A DNA stretch of 64,000 nucleotides, taken from positions 1-64,000 of the forward strand of contig NZ_JAEMUW010000015.1 in the NCBI RefSeq assembly GCF_016598485.1, given 5' to 3'. Under the pieces are notes generated by a model. It was not told where the DNA came from and made no database searches. It worked only from the letters and a program-made list of their open reading frames with translations. Origin of the DNA: Micromonospora coerulea. GTDB taxonomy: Bacteria > Actinomycetota > Actinomycetes > Mycobacteriales > Micromonosporaceae. Below, in pieces: positions 1 through 8,827 of the stretch. The translations under genes were made by a program, and so were the position numbers. The first letter of the stretch is position 1. Each line of letters begins with the position of its first letter.

Positions 1-230
1 TGGGCCGGGTCGAGTAGGCGTACGCCGTCGTGATGCCGGACAGCGGGCGGTGCGTCAGCCTCAAGGGCATCGAGGATGCGGACGGCGAAGGTTTCGTTCA
101 TCTCGGCGCTTACGCGTTCCGGGGTCCACCAGTCGACTGCCGCTGACTCCTCGCTCGGGTGAGGCGTGCCGTCGACGAGCTGGGCGCGGAAGACCAGGGC
201 GACGACGCCGAGCTTCAGGCCTGTCCAAGC
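1..230 (-). pseudogene. NUDIX hydrolase fragment (C-terminal part)
   Basis: Reading the minus strand gives an open stretch with NUDIX-like C-terminal sequence, including LGVVALVFRAQLVDG and SEESAAVDWWTPERV, ending off the window edge. The frame is closed upstream by a TGA at 231-233 and there is no start codon or NUDIX box, so the N-terminal half and catalytic motif are missing. The break near position 219 coincides with the start of an unrelated plus-strand fragment. I infer a truncated remnant created by deletion or recombination of an integrated element; the family call rests on similarity I recall, not on a search. Confidence 0.5.
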
Positions 231-448
231 TCATCCTCACCACCGCACCCACCCCGGCGTCGGCCGACGAATCCGGCCCGGCTGCGGTGCCGGCCACGCC
301 GGTCGAGTCGACGCCGACCGCGTCCGTGCCTGAGCCGGTCGCCCTGGTCCCAGTGGAGCCGACCCGTCCGGCCCGGGTCGCCCCGGTGCCGTCGACCGCG
401 TTCGTCGGCCGCAACGGCACCCCGCTCACTCGGGAGGTAACCCGATGA
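221..448 (+). pseudogene. C-terminal fragment of an element-encoded Pro/Ala-rich protein
   Basis: The frame from about 221 to the TGA at 446-448 encodes a Pro/Ala/Val-rich tail (SKLILTTAPTPASADE to GTPLTREVTR). It has no start or recognisable domain, and begins exactly where the NUDIX fragment on the other strand breaks. Its stop overlaps the next ATG by four bases (ATGA), a natural operon junction, so this was once the upstream gene of the GGDEF fragment. In actinomycete integrative elements such tails are found on SpdB/DUF2637-type membrane proteins, but that identity is a guess. Confidence 0.4.
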
Positions 449-708
449 TTGACCACCTGCTCTCTGGCCTGTTCCTGGTCGCCGGCCTCGTCCTGTTCTG
501 CTGGGACCAATACTGGCTCTACGTCGCCCGCTACGAACTCGCCGCCCTCCAACGCGCCTCCCTCCGCGACGGGCTGACCGGGCTCGCGAACCGTGCCGGC
601 CTGGCCGACGCCTGGACCCAGCTCGCGCCGCTGCGGCCGTGGGTGGTCGTGGTCGACCTGGACGGCTTCAAGCCGGTCAACGACACCCACGGCCACGCCG
701 CCGGGGAC
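445..708 (+). pseudogene. GGDEF-domain protein, truncated
   Basis: Starts with an ATG overlapping the previous stop. It encodes an N-terminal membrane segment (LLSGLFLVAGLVLFCW) and then the first half of a GGDEF/diguanylate-cyclase fold, with the diagnostic DGLTGLANRAGL and DLDGFKPVNDTHGHAAGD motifs. The domain stops before the GGDEF signature itself: around 706-712 the sequence switches to integrase coding in another frame. The protein therefore lacks its active site. Small GGDEF proteins of this type occur on actinomycete integrative elements; the truncation is visible directly, its mechanism (deletion) is inference. Confidence 0.6.
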
Positions 709-1075
709 GCCCGTCCCGGTGGAGCTGGTCGACGTGACCTCGGGCGACCCGGTCCGGCGCTCCGTGCCGCTGTTGTTCACCACAACGCGGGGCAACCCGT
801 TCACCGACCGCACCTGGTCCCGAGAGTGGGCCACTTGGCGGGAAGCCGCTGGCTGGCCAAAGGAGCACGGAACCTTCCATGCGCTGCGGCACTTCTTCGC
901 CACGACGCTGATCACCAACCACGCCGAACCGCAGGACGTCCAGCGGCAGCTACGGCACAAGACGCTGCGGATCACGTTGGAGACGTACGTGCACTGGTGG
1001 CCGAAGCGGGACCGGCCTCGCGGCATCGTTGGGAACGTCCTGCGGTCGGCGCGATCAGGTCAAGATCAAGCCTGA
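709..1075 (+). pseudogene. Tyrosine-recombinase integrase, C-terminal catalytic fragment
   Basis: In the frame ending with TGA at 1073-1075 the sequence encodes the C-terminal catalytic part of a phage/ICE-type tyrosine integrase: VPLLFTTTRGNPFTDRTWS, then the box-II-like HALRHFFATTLI and the LRHKTLRITLETY segment with the presumed nucleophilic tyrosine. The SAM-like and core N-terminal domains are missing and the fragment joins the GGDEF remnant near 709. It ends 65 bp from the 3' end of tRNA-Ala, the usual place of int in elements integrated at a tRNA 3' end. Without its N-terminus it is almost certainly non-functional. Confidence 0.75.
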
Positions 1076-1140
1076 TCTGTACTGACGTTGTACTAGTCGA
1101 TCAAGCAAAACAAGAAACCGCAGGTGAGGAGTGGAAATGG

Positions 1141-1213
1141 TGGAGCCCAGGGGACTTGAACCCCTAACCCCTGCCTTGCAAAGGCAGTGCTCTGCCAGTT
1201 GAGCTAGGGCCCC
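1141..1213 (-). tRNA. tRNA-Ala (anticodon TGC)
   Basis: The minus strand folds as a complete cloverleaf: acceptor stem GGGGCCC paired with GGGCTCC (one G-T), D-arm TAGCTCAACTGGCAGAGC, anticodon stem-loop CTGCC-TTTGCAA-GGCAG giving anticodon TGC, T-arm GGGGTTCAAGTCCCC and discriminator A. CCA is genomically encoded at 1138-1140. It is intact despite serving as the integration site of the element remnant on its 3' side. The Ile-Ala tRNA pair downstream of gyrA is a conserved actinobacterial arrangement. Confidence 0.95.
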
Positions 1214-1259
1214 GAGGGCGGGCAGCGCCGCCTGGTGCTGGCAGTCGTGAGCCGGACGC

Positions 1260-1388
1260 TCAGCGCAGGTCGGGCGCGGTGGTCGCCTCGTGCCACAGGG
1301 CGCGCTCGTCGTTCGAGGCCTTGACCTTCTTGGCGAGGACGGCGGCCACGCCGACGACGCCGACCAGGATCAGCAGCTTCTTGAACAT
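1260..1388 (-). CDS. DLW-39 family micro-protein
   Basis: A 42-aa peptide, MFKKLLILVGVVGVAAVLAK followed by a hydrophilic tail ending LWHEATTAPDLR. The N-terminal 19 residues form a hydrophobic, probably membrane-inserted helix after a KK pair. It matches the actinobacterial DLW-39 family, tiny proteins of unknown function encoded between the tRNAs downstream of gyrA. An AAGGGG ribosome-binding site lies about 8 nt before the ATG. It lies between tRNA-Ile (upstream) and tRNA-Ala (downstream) on the same strand, so it may be on a common transcript. Confidence 0.8.
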   Translation of the reverse strand: MFKKLLILVGVVGVAAVLAKKVKASNDERALWHEATTAPDLR

Positions 1389-1431
1389 TGGGGCGACCCC
1401 TTGCGCTCGACAGCCGTCGGACGGTGTGCGG

Positions 1432-1505
1432 TGGGGCTAGCTGGAATCGAACCAGCGACCTCAGAGTTATCAGCTCTGCGCTCTAACCGACTGAGCTATA
1501 GCCCC
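1432..1505 (-). tRNA. tRNA-Ile (anticodon GAT)
   Basis: A minus-strand cloverleaf with acceptor GGGGCTA/TAGCCCC, D-arm TAGCTCAGTCGGTTAGAGC, anticodon loop CTGATAA (anticodon GAT, isoleucine), T-arm GCTGGTTCGATTCCAGC and discriminator A. CCA is not encoded (the flanking bases read CGC on the tRNA strand). It lies about 150 bp downstream of the DUF3566 gene, as in other actinobacteria. Confidence 0.95.
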
Positions 1506-1656
1506 GCGTAGCGACGAGCAAGGGTAACCCATCGCCGCGGCCGGCCCCAAATCGGGGTAACCGTGGCGCGGCCCTCACCCGTGCCAGATCGAACCTACCC
1601 GGATATGCGACGCCGGGGCGACCGCTTTACGCGGTGCCCCGGCGTCGGCGCTTGGT

Positions 1657-2565
1657 TCAGTCCCGCTCGGCGAGCGTCAGCTCGATCCCGCCGACCAGGT
1701 CGGCGCAGACGTTGTAGACGAACGCGCCGAGGGTGGCGAGCGCGGTGAACAGCACGACGTTGACCAGGCCGACCAGCGCGGAGCTGAGGATCACGCCCTT
1801 GGCGGTGATCCGGAAGCCGTTGGTCCCCTGCCCGCCGGCGTTGACCAGGTCGGTCAGGCTGTCGTTGACGCTCTTGAACACGCCCATTGCGTCCAGCGCC
1901 AGGTAGAGCACCGAGGTGGCGACAACCACCACGATGAAGAGCACCACCGACACGGCGAACGCGAACTTCATCACGGACCACGGGTCGATCCGCTTCAGGT
2001 TCAGCCGGGCCCGGCGCGGTCCGCGGGACGCGGCCGAACTGACCGAGGTACGCGCGGCGCGTACCGCCTCACCCACCCGCGCGGCGCCGACGGCCGCCGC
2101 GCCGCTGATGCCCGGCGGCAGCCCGCCGCCGTTGGCCGGGCGGTTGGGCGTGCCGCGCGGACGGCCGCCGTCCGGGGACGGCTTGGTGGCGGTGCCGGCG
2201 CCGGCCATCACCCGCGGCTGGGTGCCGGTGGTGCCGGTCGACGGCCGGGCCGCGGCCGCCGCCATCGGCTGTGTCGTGACGGGCTTCGCGGTGGCTGCCG
2301 GGGCGGCCAGGCCGTCGGCCGACGTCGGAGCGTCGACCTTGGTCTGCTCGGCCTTGTCGCTCGCCCCCGAGTCCTCCCCGGGATTTTCCGGCGGCGGAGT
2401 CATGCCGGGGGCGCGGGTGAATTTCGGGGCAGGCGCGTCGGCGGGGACGGTGGCCCGGCCCACGGCCGCGCGGCCGGTCGCTGGTGTGCCGCCCTTGGCG
2501 GCCTCCTCGTCGACCGGGTTGGCCGAGGTCCCCGTGTTCCCCGACTTCGCCTGTGTCTCCGTCAT
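1657..2565 (-). CDS. DUF3566 domain-containing membrane protein
   Basis: 302 aa. Residues 1 to about 185 are a Pro/Ala/Thr-rich, probably disordered region. The C-terminal third is the DUF3566 domain, with two transmembrane segments (FAFAVSVVLFIVVVVATSVL, and a second around LVGLVNVVLFTALATLGAFV). It starts 5 bp after the gyrA stop, so it is very likely co-transcribed with gyrA. This gyrA-linked membrane protein is conserved in actinobacteria (the mycobacterial CwsA-like locus position) and is thought to act near the cell pole or division apparatus; function here is inference. Confidence 0.85.
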   Translation of the reverse strand: MTETQAKSGNTGTSANPVDEEAAKGGTPATGRAAVGRATVPADAPAPKFTRAPGMTPPPENPGEDSGASDKAEQTKVDAPTSADGLAAPAATAKPVTTQPMAAAAARPSTGTTGTQPRVMAGAGTATKPSPDGGRPRGTPNRPANGGGLPPGISGAAAVGAARVGEAVRAARTSVSSAASRGPRRARLNLKRIDPWSVMKFAFAVSVVLFIVVVVATSVLYLALDAMGVFKSVNDSLTDLVNAGGQGTNGFRITAKGVILSSALVGLVNVVLFTALATLGAFVYNVCADLVGGIELTLAERD

Positions 2566-2569
2566 TCAA

Positions 2570-5092
2570 CTAGTCCTGTTCGTCAGGCTCGTCGGCATTG
2601 CGAGCAATCGCCACGATAGTCACGCCGTCCGGGAGGTCCATCAGCTTGACCCCCATTGTGTTCCGGTCACGCGTACGGCGTACAGGCTTCACCGGAGTCC
2701 GGATGACACCACCGTTGCTGGTGATGGCGAACAACTCGTCGTCCGGGTCGATCACCACCGCGCCGACCAGACCACCGCGTCGCTCGGTGATCTTCGCAGT
2801 CAGCACGCCCTTACCTCCCCGGCCCTGGACCGGGTATTCCTCGATCGGGGTGCGTTTCGCGTATCCCCCGTTCGTCGCGACAAGCACGTCCAAGCCCTCG
2901 CGGACGACCTCCATGGCCAGCAGGACGTCGTCCTCGCTGAACCGCATGCCGATCACGCCCGAGGTGGCCCGGCCCATCGGCCGCAGCGCCTCGTCGGACG
3001 CGTTGAACCGGATCGCCTGCGCGTTCTTGGAGACCAGCAGCAGGTCGTCCTGCGGCCCGACCAGGGCAGCACCGACCAGCTCGTCCTCATCGCGCAGGTT
3101 GATCGCGATGACGCCGCCGGAACGGTTGGAGTCGAACTCCTCGAGCCGCGTCTTCTTCACCAGGCCGTTCTTCGTGGCCAGTACCAGGTAGGGGGCCACC
3201 TGGTAGTTCGGAATTTCGATGATCTGCGCGATCTGCTCGTCGGCTTGGAACGCGAGCAGGTTGGCCACGTGCTGGCCCTTGGCCACCCTACTGGCTTCGG
3301 GAAGCTCGTACGCCTTGGCCCGGTAGACCCTGCCCTTGTTCGTGAAGAACAGGATCCAGTCGTGGGTGGAGCATACGAAGAAGTGGCTGACAATGTCGTC
3401 CTGCCGCAGCGTCGCGCCGCTGACACCCTTGCCGCCACGCCGCTGCGAGCGGTAGAGGTCGACCTTGGTGCGCTTGGCGTACCCGGTGCGGGTGATGGTG
3501 ACGACGACGTCCTCGCGGGCGATCAGGTCCTCCATGGAGACCTCGCCGTCGAACGGCACGATCTTCGTCCGCCGTTCGTCGCCCCACTTCGCGACGATCT
3601 CGCCCAGCTCCTCGGAGACGATCTTCCGCTGCCGCTCCGGCTTGGCGAGGATGTCCTTGAGGTCGGCGATCTCGATCTCGAGCTTGGTGAGGTCGTCGAC
3701 GATCCGCTGCCGCTCCAGGGCGGCCAGGCGGCGCAGCTGCATGTCCAGGATCGCGGTCGCCTGGATCTCGTCGATCTCCAGCAGCCGGATCAGGCCCTGC
3801 CGGGCGTCGTCGACGGTGGGCGAGCGCCGGATCAGGGCGATCACCTCGTCGAGGGCGTCGAGCGCCTTGGCCAGACCGCGCAGGATGTGCGCGCGCTCCT
3901 CGGCCTTGCGCAGCCGGAACGCGGTCCGCCGGCGGATCACGTCGATCTGGTGCTCGACGTAGTAGCGGATGAACTGGGCCAGGTTCAGCGTGCGCGGCAC
4001 CCCGTCGACCAGGGCCAGCATGTTGGCGCCGAAGGTCTCCTGGAGCTGGGTGTGCTTGTAGAGGTTGTTCAGCACCACCTTGGCGACCGCGTCGCGCTTG
4101 AGCACGAGCACGATCCGCATGCCGGTACGACCGGAGGACTCATCCCGGATGTCGGCGATGCCGGCGAGCTTGCCCTCCTTGATCAGCTCGGCGATCCGCT
4201 CTGCCAGGTTGTCCGGGTTGACCTGGTAGGGCAGCTCGCTGACCACCAGCGCCGGGCGACCCCGCTTGTCCTCCTCGACCTCGACCACGGCGCGCATCCG
4301 GATCGAGCCGCGCCCGGTGCGGTACGCGTCCTGGATGGCGGCGTGGCCGACGATCAGGCCGTGGGTCGGGAAGTCGGGGCCCTTGACGATCTCCAGCAGC
4401 GCTTCGAGGGTGGTCGCCTCGTCGGCCTCCGGGTGCTCCAGGCACCACTGCACCGCCGCGCCGATCTCGCGCAGGTTGTGCGGCGGGATCTTGGTGGCCA
4501 TGCCGACCGCGATGCCCTCGGAGCCGTTCACCAGCAGGTTGGGGATCCGCGACGGCAGGATGGTGGGCTCCTTGGCCCGGCCGTCGTAGTTGTCCTGCAG
4601 GTCGACGGTGTCCTCGTCGATGTCCCGCAGCATCTCCATCGCCAGCGGGTCGAGCTTGCACTCGGTGTACCGCATGGCGGCGGCCGGGTCGTTGCCCGGG
4701 GAGCCGAAGTTGCCGTTGCCGTCGACCAGCGGGTAGCGCAGCGACCAGGGCTGGGCCATCCGGACCAGCGCGTCGTAGATGGCCGAGTCGCCGTGCGGGT
4801 GGAACTGACCCATCACGTCGCCGACGACCCGGGAGCACTTCACGTAGCCGCGGTCCGGCCGGTAACCGGAGTCGAACATGGCGTAGAGGATCTTGCGGTG
4901 GACCGGCTTGAGCCCGTCCCGGACGTCCGGCAGCGCCCGCCCGACGATGACGCTCATCGCGTAGTCGAGGTAGGAGCGCTGCATCTCGACCTCGAGGCCG
5001 ACCGGCTCGATCCGGTCGTGCTGCGCGACGACGGCGGCGGGTGTCTCCGGGATCTCCGGCTCGTTCGGGGTGGACTCGGGAGTATCGGTCAC
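2570..5092 (-). CDS. gyrA: DNA gyrase subunit A
   Basis: 840 aa, full length. It cuts and religates DNA as part of the GyrA2GyrB2 enzyme that introduces negative supercoils. The N-terminal winged-helix/tower domain has the catalytic tyrosine in [10 protein letters not shown] and the quinolone-determining region [19 protein letters not shown], with Ser and Asp at the common resistance positions (wild-type state). The C-terminal beta-pinwheel contains the GyrA-box [11 protein letters not shown] and a second related [11 protein letters not shown]. The region between gyrB and gyrA contains a cluster of DnaA boxes. Next gene downstream is the DUF3566 protein. Confidence 0.98.
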   Translation of the reverse strand: MTDTPESTPNEPEIPETPAAVVAQHDRIEPVGLEVEMQRSYLDYAMSVIVGRALPDVRDGLKPVHRKILYAMFDSGYRPDRGYVKCSRVVGDVMGQFHPHGDSAIYDALVRMAQPWSLRYPLVDGNGNFGSPGNDPAAAMRYTECKLDPLAMEMLRDIDEDTVDLQDNYDGRAKEPTILPSRIPNLLVNGSEGIAVGMATKIPPHNLREIGAAVQWCLEHPEADEATTLEALLEIVKGPDFPTHGLIVGHAAIQDAYRTGRGSIRMRAVVEVEEDKRGRPALVVSELPYQVNPDNLAERIAELIKEGKLAGIADIRDESSGRTGMRIVLVLKRDAVAKVVLNNLYKHTQLQETFGANMLALVDGVPRTLNLAQFIRYYVEHQIDVIRRRTAFRLRKAEERAHILRGLAKALDALDEVIALIRRSPTVDDARQGLIRLLEIDEIQATAILDMQLRRLAALERQRIVDDLTKLEIEIADLKDILAKPERQRKIVSEELGEIVAKWGDERRTKIVPFDGEVSMEDLIAREDVVVTITRTGYAKRTKVDLYRSQRRGGKGVSGATLRQDDIVSHFFVCSTHDWILFFTNKGRVYRAKAYELPEASRVAKGQHVANLLAFQADEQIAQIIEIPNYQVAPYLVLATKNGLVKKTRLEEFDSNRSGGVIAINLRDEDELVGAALVGPQDDLLLVSKNAQAIRFNASDEALRPMGRATSGVIGMRFSEDDVLLAMEVVREGLDVLVATNGGYAKRTPIEEYPVQGRGGKGVLTAKITERRGGLVGAVVIDPDDELFAITSNGGVIRTPVKPVRRTRDRNTMGVKLMDLPDGVTIVAIARNADEPDEQD

Positions 5093-5128
5093 TGTTAACC
5101 CTTATCAGACTCAGAGTCGTGTTCGTGC

Positions 5129-5180
5129 TGTGGATAACGGCTGTGGAAACCGGCCAAGTTGTGGATAACCCTGTGGACCA
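5129..5180. promoter_or_regulatory. DnaA-box cluster between gyrB and gyrA
   Basis: Two exact TTATCCACA boxes in reverse orientation (5129-5137 and 5160-5168) and two near matches (TGTGGAAAC at 5142-5150, TGTGGACCA at 5172-5180) lie within 52 bp upstream of gyrA. The spacing of the exact boxes is 31 bp, about three helical turns. This suggests DnaA binding outside oriC, either regulating gyrA or titrating DnaA. Seen directly; function is inference. Confidence 0.6.
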
Positions 5181-5222
5181 CCGAGCCGGTCGGTGGATCT
5201 CCGGCCGGCCCGGGTTGGTCCG

Positions 5223-7169
5223 TCAGATGTCGAGGAACCGCACGTCTTTGGCGTTGCGCTGGATGAACGAGCGGCGGGCCTCGACGTCCTCACCCATCAG
5301 CACGCTGAACAGCTCGTCGGCGGTTGCGGCGTCGTCGAGCGTCACCTGACGCAGCGTACGGGTGGCCGGGTTCATCGTGGTCTCCCACAGCTCGGGATAG
5401 TTCATCTCGCCGAGACCCTTGAACCGCTGGATGTCGTCCGGCTTGGCGTTGGCCTTCTTCTGCTGGCGCAGCGCGATGAGTCCGTCCCGCTCCCGGTCCG
5501 AGTACGCGTACTGGGCGTCGTCGCCCTTCTTGTTCCACTTGATCTTGTAAAGCGGCGGGGCGGCCAGGTAGACGTGGCCCAGCTCGACCAGCGGCCGCAT
5601 GAAGCGGAACAGCAGGGTGAGCAGCAGCGTCTGGATGTGCTGGCCGTCGACGTCGGCATCGGCCATCAGCACGATCTTGTGGTACCGCAGCTTCTCGATG
5701 TCGAAGTCGTCGTGGATGCCGGTGCCCAGCGCGGTGATCAGCGCCTGGACCTCGTTGTTCTTCAGCACCCGGTCGATCCGGGCCTTCTCCACGTTGAGGA
5801 TCTTGCCGCGGATCGGCAGGATCGCCTGGGTCCGCGGGTCGCGACCCTGCTTGGCCGAGCCACCGGCCGAGTCGCCCTCGACGATGAAGACCTCCGACTC
5901 GCGCGGGTCGGTGGACTGGCAGTCGGCCAGCTTGCCCGGCATCGAGCCGGACTCCAGCAGCGACTTGCGCCGGGCCAGCTTCCGCGCCTGCTGCGCGGCG
6001 ATCCGGGCCCGGGCGGCCTGGGACGCCTTCTGGATGATCGTCTTCGCCTCGGCCGGGTTCCGGTCGAACCAGTCGACCAGCCACTCGTTGCAGACCCGCT
6101 GCACGAAGCTCTTCACCGGGGTGTTGCCGAGCTTGGTCTTGGTCTGGCCCTCGAACTGCGGGTTGGCCAGCTTGACCGAGATGATCGCGGCCAGGCCCTC
6201 GCGGATGTCCTCGCCGGAAAGCTTCTCGTCGCCCTTGAGCAGCTTCTTGTCCGCGCCGTAGCGGTTGACGACGCTGGTCAGCGCGGCCCGGAAGCCCTCC
6301 TCGTGGGTGCCGCCCTCGTGCGTGTTGATCGTGTTCGCGAAGGTGTAGACCGACTCGCCGTACGACTCGTTCCACTGCATGGCGATCTCGACCGACATGC
6401 CCTCCTCCTCCGCCCCGAACTCGACCACCGTCTTGTGGATCGGGTTCTTCGAGGCGTTGAGGTGCCGGACGAAGTCGGCGATGCCGCCCTCGTAGAAGAA
6501 GGTGACCTCGCGCAGCTTGCCCTCTTCTCCCTCCGGGACCCGCTCGTCGAGCAGATGGATGCGGAGGGCCCGGTTGAGGAAGGCCATCTCCTGGAGGCGC
6601 CGGTAGATGGTCTGGAAGTCGAAGTCGACGGTCTCGAAGACGCTCTCATCCGGCCAGAAGGTCACGGCCGAACCCGTGCGGTCGGTGGTCTCGCCCTTCT
6701 CCAGCGGCGACGGCTTGGAGTTGTGGTACTGCTGCCGCCACACGAAACCGGACTTGTGGATCTCCACGGCCATCTTCGTGGAGAGGGCGTTCACCACGGA
6801 GACGCCGACGCCGTGCAGACCGCCGGAGACCGCGTACGCCTTGCCGTCGAACTTGCCCCCCGCGTGCAGCACGGTCAGCGCGACCTCGACACCCGGCTTC
6901 TTGAGCTTCGGGTGGAGGTCGACCGGGAAGCCACGGCCGTTGTCGGTGACCTGGACGCCGCCGTCGGCGAGCAGCACCACGTCGATGGTGTCGCAGTAAC
7001 CGGCCAGCGCCTCGTCGACCGCGTTGTCCACGACCTCCCACACCAGGTGGTGCAGACCGCGTTCACCGGTGGACCCGATGTACATACCGGGCCGCTTCCG
7101 GACCGCCTCCAGCCCTTCCAGGACGGTGATCGACTCGGCGCCGTACTCCTGCTTGTCCTGCGCTGCCAC
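5223..7169 (-). CDS. gyrB: DNA gyrase subunit B
   Basis: 648 aa from the GTG at 7169. ATPase subunit of gyrase. GHKL ATPase domain with [13 protein letters not shown] and the glycine-rich [14 protein letters not shown] loop; TOPRIM domain with [14 protein letters not shown] and [12 protein letters not shown]-terminal GyrA-interaction part ends [14 protein letters not shown]. The frame stays open upstream to 7340, but the upstream residues are Arg-rich and unlike GyrB; the chosen start gives [20 protein letters not shown], the usual family N-terminus. There is no well-placed Shine-Dalgarno before this GTG, so the start is likely but not certain. About 130 bp separate it from gyrA. Confidence 0.95.
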   Translation of the reverse strand: MAAQDKQEYGAESITVLEGLEAVRKRPGMYIGSTGERGLHHLVWEVVDNAVDEALAGYCDTIDVVLLADGGVQVTDNGRGFPVDLHPKLKKPGVEVALTVLHAGGKFDGKAYAVSGGLHGVGVSVVNALSTKMAVEIHKSGFVWRQQYHNSKPSPLEKGETTDRTGSAVTFWPDESVFETVDFDFQTIYRRLQEMAFLNRALRIHLLDERVPEGEEGKLREVTFFYEGGIADFVRHLNASKNPIHKTVVEFGAEEEGMSVEIAMQWNESYGESVYTFANTINTHEGGTHEEGFRAALTSVVNRYGADKKLLKGDEKLSGEDIREGLAAIISVKLANPQFEGQTKTKLGNTPVKSFVQRVCNEWLVDWFDRNPAEAKTIIQKASQAARARIAAQQARKLARRKSLLESGSMPGKLADCQSTDPRESEVFIVEGDSAGGSAKQGRDPRTQAILPIRGKILNVEKARIDRVLKNNEVQALITALGTGIHDDFDIEKLRYHKIVLMADADVDGQHIQTLLLTLLFRFMRPLVELGHVYLAAPPLYKIKWNKKGDDAQYAYSDRERDGLIALRQQKKANAKPDDIQRFKGLGEMNYPELWETTMNPATRTLRQVTLDDAATADELFSVLMGEDVEARRSFIQRNAKDVRFLDI

Positions 7170-7694
7170 CCTCGGCCACTTTCTCGCGCCGGCCGCGCCA
7201 AGGCGCGGAGGCGCGGGTTCGGCGGACAGGACACGACGTCGGCGCACGGACCGGCCCCGGATACTCCAGGTCACGGATCGCGTACGCCGGTCGCCGCGGT
7301 TGCCCGCGGATCGCGATCGGCTCGACCCGATCCGGGACAATGATCAAGGGCCCTCGGGGGCCCGTGTCCATCACTCCGGGTCGGGTCTTCGTCTCTCGGT
7401 CAATCTTACTGTGCGCACACGACTAAACCGCCACTCGGCACCCCTGCGCGGCGGCTGAGACCTCCGTAGCCGGCCGAACCGTGCTGTCCGCGACTCCCCC
7501 TACACGCCAAGCCCTCATCGAGGGCGCGACCGGCCACCGGATCGGTACCGGTGCGTAACCGCCCGGGGGTCGCGGCGGGACCGGCGGTGCCGTAGCTTTG
7601 CGGCGCCCGCCGCTGCGGTCTTGATCTTTCCGGCCCCGAACCGGGACGATCGACCCGATCGGTCCGACAACGCGCTTGTAAGAGGTGACGCCAG
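7170..7694. other. Intergenic region, divergent promoters of gyrB and the 184-aa gene
   Basis: 525 bp without a convincing gene. It must hold the gyrB promoter (minus) and that of the 184-aa protein (plus). A GGGCCC-TCGG-GGGCCC self-complementary element lies at 7348-7363 in the gyrB leader side. I see no clear -35/-10 pair and no DnaA box of full match. The overlapping open frames are Arg/Pro-rich and look like chance high-GC frames. Confidence 0.5.
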
Positions 7695-8249
7695 ATGGGG
7701 CTGGACAATGTCGCGGTGCACTGGCCGCGGACCGGCCGCTTCTACGACCCGGTCGCGCCGGCCGAGTTCGTCGACTTCGGCGAGATCGTCGACCTGCCAC
7801 GGATCTCCGCCCCGACCGCGGCGCTCGCCGAGCTCATCGCGAAGACCGGGACGGTGCGGGCGACCGCGTACACCGAACTGGTCGACCTGATCCTCGGCCT
7901 GGAAAATGTGCTCTACGCCACTGAGGCCGCCGCCGAGGACGAGGATCCGGTGATCGACCCCGACGGGTGCTCGTGGATCGCCGGCGGGGTGGAGAAGTTC
8001 GTCGCCCAGCACCGGCCGTTCGGCGAGACGGTGACCTTCGAGTCGGTGAGCGAGGTGCTCCGCTCGCTGCTCTCCGACGGCCGCCTCGCCGAGCAGCAGC
8101 TGCGCTGGCTGGACAGCCGGCTCGACGGGCTGCGCGACGAGGACGGCAACCCGCCGCAGTGGAACTTCACCTGCGCCGAGCTGGGCGTGCTCGCCGCCTT
8201 CTACCGGCGCTGCGCCGACCGCGGCTTCGCGGTCTATGCCGACGCCTGA
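7695..8249 (+). CDS. Conserved-looking protein of unknown function, 184 aa
   Basis: ATG start with a GAGGTG ribosome-binding site 8 nt upstream. The 184-aa product is acidic and soluble, with no signal peptide or transmembrane segment. It begins MGLDNVAVHWPRTGRFYDPV and has Trp-containing patches (GCSWIAGGVEKFVAQH, EDGNPPQWNFTCAELGVLAA). Strong third-position GC bias supports coding. I do not recognise a family. It is convergent with the marR gene, with a 16-bp overlap of the 3' ends, and forms part of a three-gene insertion between dciA and gyrB. Confidence 0.75.
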   Translation: MGLDNVAVHWPRTGRFYDPVAPAEFVDFGEIVDLPRISAPTAALAELIAKTGTVRATAYTELVDLILGLENVLYATEAAAEDEDPVIDPDGCSWIAGGVEKFVAQHRPFGETVTFESVSEVLRSLLSDGRLAEQQLRWLDSRLDGLRDEDGNPPQWNFTCAELGVLAAFYRRCADRGFAVYADA

Positions 8250-8728
8250 CCGGGCTGGTCGCCGGCGACCGGAGCGTCCGTCACGGCCCGGTTGGCCGCG
8301 GCGATCACCTGGGTCAGCACGGTGTGCAGGTGCCGCAGGTCCGCCAGCGGCAGGCCGAGCCGGGCCACGATCGCCGGCGGGATCTGCTCGGCGCGCGCCC
8401 GCAGCGCCTGACCGCTGGCGGTGAGCGAGACGGCGAGGCTGCGCTCGTCGGCGGCGTCCCGCTCCCGCCGGACGTAGCCGGCGGCTTCCAGCCGCTTCAG
8501 CAGCGGCGACAGGGTGCCCGGATCGAGCTGAAGCAACCGGCTCAGCTCCCGGACCGACAGCGGCGCGTACTGCCACAGCGCCAGCATGACCAGGTACTGC
8601 GGGTGGGTCAGGCCCATCGGCTCGAGCAGCGGGCGGTAGACCGCGACGACGCCGCGCGCGGCGACGGAGAGCGCGAAGCACACCTGCTGCTCCAGCGCCA
8701 GGGGATCCCCCTCGGGCTGGTCGGACAC
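8234..8728 (-). CDS. MarR-family transcriptional regulator
   Basis: 164 aa from a GTG with an AGGAGG site 5 nt upstream. A winged-helix domain covers roughly residues 30-130, with the recognition region RELSRLLQLDPGTLSPLLKR and the wing motif RRERDAADERSLAVSLT. One cysteine near the N-terminus (QQVCFALSVAARG) matches the position of the peroxide-sensing cysteine of OhrR-type MarR proteins, so an organic-peroxide sensor is possible. The upstream inverted repeat at 8769-8799 is the likely operator for itself and the divergent 75-aa gene. No ohr gene is adjacent. Confidence 0.85.
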   Translation of the reverse strand: MSDQPEGDPLALEQQVCFALSVAARGVVAVYRPLLEPMGLTHPQYLVMLALWQYAPLSVRELSRLLQLDPGTLSPLLKRLEAAGYVRRERDAADERSLAVSLTASGQALRARAEQIPPAIVARLGLPLADLRHLHTVLTQVIAAANRAVTDAPVAGDQPGQASA

Positions 8729-8768
8729 GTGGACCTCCTGTCCGCTTCGTCGTTGCGATGATACCGAC

Positions 8769-8799
8769 GATTGGTGTACCAATTATTTGTACACCAATC
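8769..8799. promoter_or_regulatory. MarR operator: perfect 11-bp inverted repeat
   Basis: GATTGGTGTAC (8769-8779) and its exact complement GTACACCAATC (8789-8799) flank the 9-bp AT-rich spacer CAATTATTT. The element lies 41 bp before the marR start and 29 bp before the divergent 75-aa gene, and is AT-rich in a very GC-rich context. Size and position fit a MarR/OhrR autoregulatory operator. Confidence 0.75.
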
Positions 8800-8827
8800 C
8801 TTTGGGGTGGGAGAGAGGCCGGGGCGG

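Noticed and set aside
1138-1213. Second att copy of the tRNA-Ala 3' end within the window
   Set aside because: No repeated tRNA 3' sequence was found in the first 1.1 kb; if present, it lies outside the window.
1916-5098. Plus-strand open frame of about 1060 codons opposite gyrA
   Set aside because: It is a chance frame antisense to gyrA in high-GC DNA, with no family similarity; gyrA and the DUF3566 gene are certain.
7170-7340. N-terminal extension of GyrB up to 7340
   Set aside because: Residues are Arg/Ser-rich and unlike GyrB; the GTG at 7169 gives the family N-terminus.
7348-7363. GGGCCC-TCGG-GGGCCC element as a riboswitch or attenuator of gyrB
   Set aside because: Too short and simple, with no partner structure or known leader motif.
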